Source of the DNA: JAGRKR01 sp041397725
GTDB lineage: Bacteria; Pseudomonadota; Alphaproteobacteria; Rhizobiales; Hyphomicrobiaceae
Assembly: GCA_041397725.1 (NCBI GenBank)
Contig: JAWKVZ010000013.1
Coordinates: 1-20,163 of the forward strand
Direction: 5' to 3'
Length of the DNA stretch: 20,163 nucleotides
In this document: in pieces, positions 13,646 through 20,163 of the stretch
Position numbering within the stretch: the stretch's first letter is position 1
How the letters are laid out: every line of letters begins with the position of its first letter
Program-made: the position numbers and the translations under genes
Notes under the pieces: model-generated
Databases searched by the model: none
Seen by the model: the letters and a program-made list of their open reading frames with translations, nothing else
Told to the model about the DNA's origin: nothing

Positions 13646-15736
13646 ATGTCGTCGACCTATCAGACCCAGGATGGCGTGGCCGTCATCATGCTCGACAATC
13701 CCCCCGTGAACGGCTTGGGGCACGCGCTGCGCACGCACATCATGGAAGGGCTGGCGGCGGCGGAGGCGGACGGTGGGGTCAAGGCCGTGGTGCTGATCGG
13801 GGCCGGGCGCGGCTTTTCGGGCGGCGCCGACATCCGCGAGTTCAATACGCCGAAGATGGGCGCCGAGCCCTCGCTGCGAACCGTACTCGACCGGATCGAG
13901 GGGCTCGCGAAGCCTGTCGTCGCGGCGGTCCACGGAATTGCCATGGGCGGCGGGCTCGAGCTGGCGCTCGCCTGCCATTACCGGGTGGCTGTGAAGGGGG
14001 CGGAGATCGCCTTGCCCGAGGTGAAGATCGGCATCCTGCCCGGCGCTGGCGGCACGCAACGCCTGCCGCGCGTGATCGGCCTCGAGCAGGCGCTGGACAT
14101 GATCGTCAGCGGCAATGCGCGCCGCTCGGAGGCGCTGGCGCCGCTCGGCCTGTTCGACGAGATGATTGCCGGCGATCTCGGTGCAGGCGCCGTCGCCTTC
14201 GCGCAACGGGTCGCAGCGGCGCGCCCCTTGCCTCGTGTGCGCGACCGCGTCATCGCCGCGGAGGGTGCCGCGGCGTTCCTTGCCAAGGCCAGGAACGACA
14301 TCGCCAGGCGCTACCGCGGCTATCCCGCGCCGATCAAGTGTCTCGCCTGCGTCGAGGCCGCGCTGACGATGCCCTTCGACGACGGGCTCGCGTTCGAGCG
14401 GAAGGGCTTCCAGGAGTTGGTCGAGACGACGGAATCGAAGGCCCTGCGCCACGCCTTCTTTGCCGAGCGGCAGGCGGCGAAGATCCCGGACGTCGGTCCG
14501 GAGACGCTGATGCGCCCGATCAAGTCGGCTGCTGTCGTCGGCTGCGGGACCATGGGCGGGGGCATCGCCATGACCTTCGCCAATGCCGGCATCCCCGTGA
14601 CGGTGCTCGAGACGCAGAAGGAGGCGCTCGATCGCGGCCTCGCGCTGGTGCGCCGCAACTATGAGGCGACAGCGAAGCGTGGGCGCATGTCCGCGAGCGA
14701 TGTCGAGACGCGCATGGGGCACATCACGCCGACGCTGGAATTCGCAGGGATCGCCAAGGCCGACATCGTCATCGAGGCCGTGTTCGAGGAAATGGACGTC
14801 AAGAAGGACGTGTTCCGCAAGCTCGACGCCACGATGAAAGAGGGCGCCATCCTCGCGACGAACACCTCGACCCTCGATGTGGATGAGATTGCTTCGGTCA
14901 CGGCGCGGCCCGGCGACGTCATCGGCACGCACTTTTTCTCGCCCGCGAATGTCATGCGCCTGCTCGAGGTGGTCCGTGGCAAGGAGACCTCGAAGGAGGT
15001 GGTGGCGACCACGATGATGCTGGCGCGCACGATCGGCAAGATCGGCGTGCTGTCGGGTGTCTGCGACGGCTTCATCGGCAATCGCATGCTCGAGCCCTAC
15101 GTGCGCCAGTCGCTGCTGATGGTGCTCGAGGGGGCGTTGCCGGAGGAGGTGGACCGCGCACTCGAGGACTGGGGCATGGCCATGGGGCCGTTCCGGATGT
15201 ACGACCTTGCCGGCAACGACGTCGGTTATCGCATCCGCCAGCGGCGCTATCTGGAGCGCCCGCGGCTCAAGCCGTTCTACGAGATTTCCGACCGAATCTG
15301 CGAGGCCGGCCGCTACGGCCAGAAGACGGGCAAGGGCTGGTACCGCTACGAGCCGGGCGACCGGACGGCGCACGCGGACCCGGAGGTGGCGCGCATCGTC
15401 GGCGAGGTCCGCGCCGCGCGCGGGCTGACGCCACGGGCCATTCCGGCCAGCGAGATCGTGGAGCGCTGCATCTTCGCCCTGGTCAACGAGGCGGCCGCGC
15501 TCATCGAGGAGGGCATCGCGTTGCGGGCGTCGGATGTCGACGTCGTCTATCTCTCCGGCTACGGCTTCCCGCGCTATCGTGGCGGGCCGATGTTCTATGC
15601 CGACACCGTCGGGCTGGCGAACGTGGTGGCGCGCATGAGCGAGTTCTCGCGCAATCCCCTTGCCGACCCCGAATTCTGGCGCCCCGCGCCACTGCTGGCG
15701 CGCCTCGCCGGAGAGGGCAAGCGTTTCAATGGCTGA
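13646..15736 (+). CDS. Bifunctional enoyl-CoA hydratase / 3-hydroxyacyl-CoA dehydrogenase (FadB/FadJ-like)
   Basis: A 696-residue fusion doing the second and third steps of beta-oxidation. The hydratase domain is at about 1-190, with the oxyanion segment HGIAMGGGLELA (96-107), and catalytic Glu105 and Glu125 (LPEVKIG) both present. After a linker, the NAD-binding domain starts at about 293 with GCGTMGGGIA (299-308). The dehydrogenase has its catalytic His429 in THFFSPA (428-434), a Glu at 441, and the C-terminal helical domain from about 475 (DGFIGNRM). The length is close to FadJ/FadB (about 700-730) with no thiolase domain. ATG at 13646 is chosen because GGAGAAG lies upstream; 13634 is an alternative. 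It heads the beta-oxidation operon, 71 bases before the thiolase gene. Chain specificity is unknown. Confidence 0.95.
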   Translation: MSSTYQTQDGVAVIMLDNPPVNGLGHALRTHIMEGLAAAEADGGVKAVVLIGAGRGFSGGADIREFNTPKMGAEPSLRTVLDRIEGLAKPVVAAVHGIAMGGGLELALACHYRVAVKGAEIALPEVKIGILPGAGGTQRLPRVIGLEQALDMIVSGNARRSEALAPLGLFDEMIAGDLGAGAVAFAQRVAAARPLPRVRDRVIAAEGAAAFLAKARNDIARRYRGYPAPIKCLACVEAALTMPFDDGLAFERKGFQELVETTESKALRHAFFAERQAAKIPDVGPETLMRPIKSAAVVGCGTMGGGIAMTFANAGIPVTVLETQKEALDRGLALVRRNYEATAKRGRMSASDVETRMGHITPTLEFAGIAKADIVIEAVFEEMDVKKDVFRKLDATMKEGAILATNTSTLDVDEIASVTARPGDVIGTHFFSPANVMRLLEVVRGKETSKEVVATTMMLARTIGKIGVLSGVCDGFIGNRMLEPYVRQSLLMVLEGALPEEVDRALEDWGMAMGPFRMYDLAGNDVGYRIRQRRYLERPRLKPFYEISDRICEAGRYGQKTGKGWYRYEPGDRTAHADPEVARIVGEVRAARGLTPRAIPASEIVERCIFALVNEAAALIEEGIALRASDVDVVYLSGYGFPRYRGGPMFYADTVGLANVVARMSEFSRNPLADPEFWRPAPLLARLAGEGKRFNG

Positions 15737-15773
15737 GGCCGCGGCCCCTGGCGTCGCGAGGTCCTGCAACAAT

Positions 15774-15791
15774 GGCCGGCCGGGACCGGCC
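15774..15791 (+). repeat. Hairpin just upstream of the thiolase ribosome site
   Basis: GGCCGG (15774-15779) and CCGGCC (15786-15791) form a 6-base-pair stem with a 6-base loop, ending five bases before the AAGGAG site of the thiolase gene. It could affect thiolase translation or mRNA processing. In such G+C-rich sequence it may be chance. Confidence 0.3.
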
Positions 15792-15807
15792 GAGGAAGGA
15801 GCATCCC

Positions 15808-16998
15808 ATGCGTGAAGCCGTGATCGTCTCGACCGCCCGCACCGGGCTCGCAAAGTCCTGGCGAGGCGCGCTGAATGCGACGCACGGCGCCTCGATGGGA
15901 GGCCATGTCGTCAAGCATGCGATCCAGCGCGCCGGCATCGAGCCCGGCGAGGTGGACGACGTCGTCATGGGTTGCGCCTTTCCGGAAGGCGCCACCGGCA
16001 GCAACATCGCGCGGCAGATCGCCCTCACGGCCGGCTGCCCTGTCACCACATCGGGCGTGACCGTCAACCGCTTCTGCTCGTCGGGGCTGCAGACGATCGC
16101 CCTCGCGGCCCAGCGCATCGTCGCCGGCGAGGCCGATGTGCTGGTGGCGGGCGGGCTCGAATCCATCTCGTGCGTGCAGAACCAGGCCAACCGGCACATG
16201 GGGCGCGATCCCTGGCTCGAGAAGAACAAGCCGGAGATCTACTGGAACATGCTGCAGACGGCCGAGATGGTGGCCAAGCGCTACAAGATCGACCGCGAGG
16301 CGCAGGACCGCTATGGCGTGGAGAGCCAGCTTCGCGCCGCCGCCGCGCAGAAGGCGGGCCGCTTCGACCAGGAGATCGTGCCGTTCGTCACGGAGATGAC
16401 CAAGGCCGAGATGAACGACAAGAAGGAGGTCGTGCGCACCTGGCAGGAGGAGGTGACGCTCGCGGTTGACGAAGGCATCCGAAGCGACACGACCTACGAG
16501 GGCGTGGCCAAGATCAGGCCGGCCATCGAGGGCGGCGTGATTTCCGCCGGCAACGCCAGCCAGTTCTCGGACGGGGCGTCGGCGTGCGTGCTCATGGAAG
16601 CCAGGACAGCGGAGCGCAAAGGCCTGACGCCGCTCGGCAGCTTCCGCGGCTTCGCGGTGGCGGGGTGCGAGCCCGACGAGATGGGGATCGGGCCGGTGTT
16701 CGCCGTGCCGAAGCTTCTCCAGCGCGCGGGACGCAAGGTGTCGGATATCGATCTGTGGGAGCTGAACGAGGCGTTCGCGGTCCAGGTCATCTATTGCCGC
16801 GACAAGCTCGGCATTCCCAATGACCGCCTCAACGTCGACGGCGGCGCCATTGCGGTCGGCCATCCCTACGGCATGACGGGCGCGCGCCTCACCGGTCACG
16901 CCCTGATCGAGGGCAAGCGGCGCGGCGCCAGGCTCGCGGTCGTCACCATGTGCATCGGCGGCGGCATGGGGGCTGCTGGCCTGTTCGCGGTGGCGTAA
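15808..16998 (+). CDS. Thiolase (acetyl-CoA C-acyltransferase, FadA/PcaF-like)
   Basis: A 396-residue thiolase that cleaves a 3-ketoacyl-CoA with CoA. The acyl-accepting Cys90 lies in NRFCSSG (87-93), NEAFA is at 320-324, His352 is in GHPYGMTGAR (351-360) and the proton-transfer Cys382 is in CIGGGMG. The complete triad indicates a degradative or biosynthetic thiolase, not a lipid-transfer SCP2-type protein. GHPYGMTGAR is a variant of the commoner GHPIGASGAR, so substrate preference may differ. The start ATG at 15808 has AAGGAG upstream. An in-frame ATG at 15772 lies before the ribosome site and is rejected. It would finish beta-oxidation with the neighbouring hydratase/dehydrogenase. Cleavage of a beta-ketoadipyl-CoA-like product is a possible alternative. 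Confidence 0.95.
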   Translation: MREAVIVSTARTGLAKSWRGALNATHGASMGGHVVKHAIQRAGIEPGEVDDVVMGCAFPEGATGSNIARQIALTAGCPVTTSGVTVNRFCSSGLQTIALAAQRIVAGEADVLVAGGLESISCVQNQANRHMGRDPWLEKNKPEIYWNMLQTAEMVAKRYKIDREAQDRYGVESQLRAAAAQKAGRFDQEIVPFVTEMTKAEMNDKKEVVRTWQEEVTLAVDEGIRSDTTYEGVAKIRPAIEGGVISAGNASQFSDGASACVLMEARTAERKGLTPLGSFRGFAVAGCEPDEMGIGPVFAVPKLLQRAGRKVSDIDLWELNEAFAVQVIYCRDKLGIPNDRLNVDGGAIAVGHPYGMTGARLTGHALIEGKRRGARLAVVTMCIGGGMGAAGLFAVA

Positions 16999-17056
16999 CG
17001 GAGCACGGGCCGGTGATCACGCCAAGCGCCACGTCTGATGGCTCGAGGGACGGGGC

Positions 17057-18850
17057 ATGACGACCGCGCTCCTCTCGCGGCGGCTGCTCGATGTTCTGCT
17101 GCACGATTGGCTGGCCAGTGGCGATCTCTGCAGCAGGCCCGCCTTCCAGGAGCACACGCGCGAGACCTTCGACGCCGTGCTCGACACCGCCGAGCAGATC
17201 GCGGTGCGACATCTGGCGCCGCACTATCAGGCGAGTGATCGCGACGAGCCGCGGCTCGTCGGCGATACCGTGCACGTGCACCCGGACATCAAGCCGGCGC
17301 TGACGGCCATGGCCGAGGCGGGCTTTTTCTCGGCGTTGCACAGCGAGGCGCATGGCGGCGCCGGCTTGCCCTTCAGTATCGAGCGGTCAGCCTTCGCGCT
17401 GTTCTCGGCAGCGAACATCGCGACGACGGCCTACGCCTGGCTGACGATCGCCAATGCCAACTGCCTCATGGCCCATGGCTCGCCTGAGCAGGTCGCGGCC
17501 TACGTGCCGCATCTCCTGTCGGGGCGCTGTCTCGGCACCATGTGCCTGTCCGAGCCGCAGGCGGGCTCCTCCCTCGGCGACATTCTCACGCGCGCCGTGC
17601 CGGATGGCGAAGGGCGCTGGCGACTGTTCGGCTCGAAGATGTGGATCTCCGGCGGCGATCACGACATCTCTGACAACATCATCCATCTCGTGCTCGCCCG
17701 CATCGAAGGGGCGCCGCCGGGCCCCAAGGGCATCTCGCTGTTCATCGTGCCGAAATGGCTGGGCGGGGCCGATGGCGCGCGTGGGCCGCGCAACGACGTG
17801 ACGGTCGCCGGCCTCAATCACAAGATGGGCTATCGCGGCGTCTCCAACTGCCTCCTGGCCTTCGGGGAAGGGCGCCACGCGCCGCTGGGGGCCGCCGGTG
17901 CCGTCGCGGAGCTGGTCGGTGCGCCGAACGCCGGCCTGGCGCAGATGTTCCATATGATGAACGAGGCGCGCATTACGGTTGGCCTCGGCGCGGCCGCGCT
18001 CGCCTGCCGCGGCTATCTGGCCTCGCTGGCCTATGCCCACGAGCGGCCGCAGGGCCGGCCCGTGTCCGCCAAGACCCCGTCAAGCGCCCCGGTTCCCATC
18101 ATCCGGCATGCCGACGTGCGGCACATGCTGCTCTCACAGAAGGCGTTCGCCGAGGGCGGTCTGGCGCTCTGCCTCTATGCGGCGCGGCTGGTCGACGATC
18201 GCAACACGGCGGCGACGGCGGAGGCGCGCGCTGAGGCACACCTGCTGCTGGAGTTGCTGACGCCCGTGGTGAAATCGTGGCCCTCCAGCTATGGGCTTGC
18301 GGCCAACGACCTCGCCATCCAGGTGCTCGGCGGCTACGGCTACACGCGCGATTTCCCGCTCGAGCAGATCTACCGCGACAACCGCCTCAATCCCATCCAC
18401 GAGGGCACGTATGGCATCCAGGGGATCGATCTGCTGGGGCGCAAGGTCGCCATGGCCGAGGGACGCGCCCTCGCGCTCTATGCGGCGCGCGTTCGCCGGA
18501 CGCTCACGGAGCTGGGCGGGCATTCGGACTGGATTGACGCCGGCCGGCAGGTCGGGGCGCGGCTCGACGAGCTACTCAGCGTGACGCACAGGCTGTCCGG
18601 CACCGTCGATCCGGAGCGCCGGCTGGCCAACGCGAGCCTCTATCTCGATGCCTTCGGGCATCTGACCGTGGCGTGGCTCTGGCTCGACCTGATGCGGGCC
18701 ATCGAGGGGCGGGTGGGAGAGCTCTTCGACGGCTTGCGCCTGACCTGCCGCTATTTCCTCGAGGCCGAGATGGGCGGCCTTGGCGCCCGGCTCGAGCGGC
18801 TGGCGCGCAACGAGGCGATGGCGCTGGAAATGAAGGATGCGTGGTTCTGA
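17057..18850 (+). CDS. Acyl-CoA dehydrogenase, long form with C-terminal extension (DmdC-like architecture)
   Basis: A 597-residue FAD enzyme for the first oxidation step of beta-oxidation, passing electrons to electron-transfer flavoprotein. N-terminal helical domain about 35-160, FAD-contact segment CLSEPQAGSS (163-172) and KMWISGG (194-200), middle beta domain to about 285, C-terminal helical domain with LGGYGYTRDFPLEQIYRD (424-441), and catalytic Glu449 in HEGTYGIQ (448-455). About 130 residues follow this core, so the protein is much longer than the usual 380-400 and fits the roughly 590-residue group that includes methylmercaptopropionyl-CoA dehydrogenase DmdC and several FadE-like enzymes. 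ATG at 17057 follows GAGGGA at six bases. It sits between the thiolase and the acyl-CoA ligase genes. Substrate not determinable. Confidence 0.94.
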   Translation: MTTALLSRRLLDVLLHDWLASGDLCSRPAFQEHTRETFDAVLDTAEQIAVRHLAPHYQASDRDEPRLVGDTVHVHPDIKPALTAMAEAGFFSALHSEAHGGAGLPFSIERSAFALFSAANIATTAYAWLTIANANCLMAHGSPEQVAAYVPHLLSGRCLGTMCLSEPQAGSSLGDILTRAVPDGEGRWRLFGSKMWISGGDHDISDNIIHLVLARIEGAPPGPKGISLFIVPKWLGGADGARGPRNDVTVAGLNHKMGYRGVSNCLLAFGEGRHAPLGAAGAVAELVGAPNAGLAQMFHMMNEARITVGLGAAALACRGYLASLAYAHERPQGRPVSAKTPSSAPVPIIRHADVRHMLLSQKAFAEGGLALCLYAARLVDDRNTAATAEARAEAHLLLELLTPVVKSWPSSYGLAANDLAIQVLGGYGYTRDFPLEQIYRDNRLNPIHEGTYGIQGIDLLGRKVAMAEGRALALYAARVRRTLTELGGHSDWIDAGRQVGARLDELLSVTHRLSGTVDPERRLANASLYLDAFGHLTVAWLWLDLMRAIEGRVGELFDGLRLTCRYFLEAEMGGLGARLERLARNEAMALEMKDAWF

Positions 18851-18886
18851 GCGGCGACGGGCCGCCGGACCGTTGGGGAGGTGTCG

Positions 18887-20163
18887 ATGCTCAATCTCGC
18901 TGATTTCCTCGACCGCAACAGCGGATTGTTTCCATCGCAGGCTGCGATCGTGCACGGTGAGCGGCGGTTGACCTACGGCGAGCTGCGCACGGCCGCCCAA
19001 GGCGTTGCCGCGGGCCTGCAGCGCATCGGCATCGTGCCCGGCGACAAGGTGGCGCTCTCCTGTCCGAACGTGCCGGAGTTCGCGATCGCCTACTACGGCA
19101 TCCTCATGGCCGGTGCGGTCGTCGTGCCGCTCAACATCCTGCTGAAGCCCGGAGAGATCGCCTATCACCTGACGGACAGCGAGGCCGGGGCCTACCTCTG
19201 CTATGAGGGGCTGCCGGAGCTGCCGATGGCGGCAATGGCCGCCGAAGCGTTCAAGCAGGTCGCGGGCTGCGGCACGCTGGTGGTCATGCCGGCCGGAGGG
19301 CGCGCGCGCGCAGAGGGGCTGGCGGGCCTGACGACCCTGGCGGAGTTCACGACCGGCGCTGGCGCACCATCGACGAGCCGCGCCATGCGACCCGACGACA
19401 CCGCCGTGATCCTCTATACGTCCGGCACGACCGGCCCCGCCAAGGGCGCCGAGCTGACCCACGCCAACATGGCGATGAACGCGCTCGTCACGGCGTTGCT
19501 CTTCAAGCTGTCGTGGTCGGACGTCAATCTGCTGGCGCTGCCGCTGTTCCATTCCTTCGGTCAGACGTGCCAGTTGAACGCCTCGGTGATCGTCGGGGCG
19601 ACGATGGTCATGCTGCCGCGCTTCGACCCGGAGGCGGCGCTGCGGCTGATGGTCGACGAGAAGGTGAGCGTGTTTGCGGGCGTGCCGACCATGCACATCG
19701 GCCTTATCGGCGCGGCGGAGCGGCTATCGGAGCTTGGCGGGCGCGTCCGTGATGCGCTGCGGCTCGCCGTGTCCGGCGGCGCTTCGCTGCCGCTAGAGGT
19801 GCTCGCCGCGTTCGATCGCACATTCGGCGTGCCCATGCTCGAAGGCTATGGGCTCTCGGAGGTCAGCCCGGTGGCGACCTTCAATCATCCCGACCGCACG
19901 CGGAGGCCGGGAACCGTCGGGCAGGCCATCGCCGGCACCGAGGTTCGGGTCGTCGATCTCGATGGCCGGCCGCTGCCCGCAGGCGCGGAGGGTGAGGTCG
20001 AGATCCGCGGGCACAATGTCATGAAGGGCTACTACCGACGTCCCGAGGCGACAGCCGATGTGATGCGTGACGGCTGGTTCCGCACGGGCGATATCGGCCG
20101 CATGACGGAGGACGGCTATCTCGCCATCGTCGACCGCCTCAAGGACATGGTGATCCGCGGCGG
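18887..20163 (+). CDS. AMP-forming acyl-CoA synthetase/ligase, 3' end outside window
   Basis: An adenylate-forming enzyme that would activate a carboxylic acid to its CoA thioester with ATP. The first 425 residues are visible. The phosphate-binding motif YTSGTTGPAKG is at 177-187, LEGYGLSE at 318-325, the ATP-ribose motif TGD at 400-402, and the hinge motif DRLKDMVIRGG begins just before the window end. The small C-terminal domain with the catalytic lysine (usually about 80-100 residues more) is outside. I chose ATG at 18887 because GGGGAGG precedes it and the N-terminus LADFLDRN is of the usual type. It is 36 bases after the acyl-CoA dehydrogenase stop and clearly in the same operon. It resembles long-chain and aryl/alicyclic acid ligases alike. 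Confidence 0.94.
   Translation, partial: MLNLADFLDRNSGLFPSQAAIVHGERRLTYGELRTAAQGVAAGLQRIGIVPGDKVALSCPNVPEFAIAYYGILMAGAVVVPLNILLKPGEIAYHLTDSEAGAYLCYEGLPELPMAAMAAEAFKQVAGCGTLVVMPAGGRARAEGLAGLTTLAEFTTGAGAPSTSRAMRPDDTAVILYTSGTTGPAKGAELTHANMAMNALVTALLFKLSWSDVNLLALPLFHSFGQTCQLNASVIVGATMVMLPRFDPEAALRLMVDEKVSVFAGVPTMHIGLIGAAERLSELGGRVRDALRLAVSGGASLPLEVLAAFDRTFGVPMLEGYGLSEVSPVATFNHPDRTRRPGTVGQAIAGTEVRVVDLDGRPLPAGAEGEVEIRGHNVMKGYYRRPEATADVMRDGWFRTGDIGRMTEDGYLAIVDRLKDMVIRG

Noticed and set aside
13604..15853. A 749-codon minus-strand frame opposite the hydratase/dehydrogenase gene
   Set aside because: Antisense shadow of a gene with all expected motifs; its own translation shows no family features.

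Overview
The window is dense, very G+C-rich bacterial DNA (about two thirds G+C by eye) with short gaps, good Shine-Dalgarno sites and strong use of G/C-ending codons. Gene content (peptide-type ABC importer, CoA-dependent beta-oxidation enzymes, enolase-superfamily and PcaB/PcaC-like catabolic enzymes) suggests a metabolically versatile proteobacterium. An alphaproteobacterium of the Hyphomicrobiales or Rhodospirillales kind is my best guess, but this is an inference from style, not a marker-based assignment. I see no rRNA, tRNA, CRISPR, transposase or phage gene, and no transcriptional regulator.

Left half, minus strand (5377 down to 1): six closely spaced genes that read as one operon. In transcription order they are an alpha/beta hydrolase (4496-5377), a phytanoyl-CoA dioxygenase-family Fe(II)/2-oxoglutarate oxygenase (3589-4422), a fumarase/aspartase-superfamily lyase resembling 3-carboxymuconate cycloisomerase (2202-3542), a carboxymuconolactone decarboxylase-family protein (1761-2156), a mandelate racemase-type enolase-superfamily enzyme (627-1733), and a short-chain dehydrogenase cut by the window edge (1-616).

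Centre: a 323-base divergent control region (5378-5700) holds a strong hairpin in the minus-strand leader, an 18-base inverted repeat that looks like an operator, and a candidate plus-strand promoter.

Right half, plus strand: a complete peptide/opine/nickel-type (Dpp/Opp family) ABC importer in the order ATPase, ATPase, binding protein, permease, permease (5701-11418), then a terminator-like hairpin and a 399-base gap, then a second binding protein (11818-13425) about 78% identical to the first. A promoter with a perfect -10 box precedes a beta-oxidation block: fused enoyl-CoA hydratase/3-hydroxyacyl-CoA dehydrogenase (13646-15736), thiolase (15808-16998), long-form acyl-CoA dehydrogenase (17057-18850) and an AMP-forming acyl-CoA ligase cut by the right edge (18887-20163).

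Inferred joint role: import of an organic (probably carboxylic) compound by the ABC system, with hydroxylation, lactone or ester opening, elimination and decarboxylation by the left operon, and CoA activation followed by beta-oxidation to acetyl-CoA-type products by the right operon. The left operon has homologues of three successive beta-ketoadipate-pathway steps but no ring-cleaving dioxygenase. The substrate is therefore probably not plain protocatechuate, and the assembly may be an uncharacterised catabolic pathway. The substrate itself cannot be read from the sequence.
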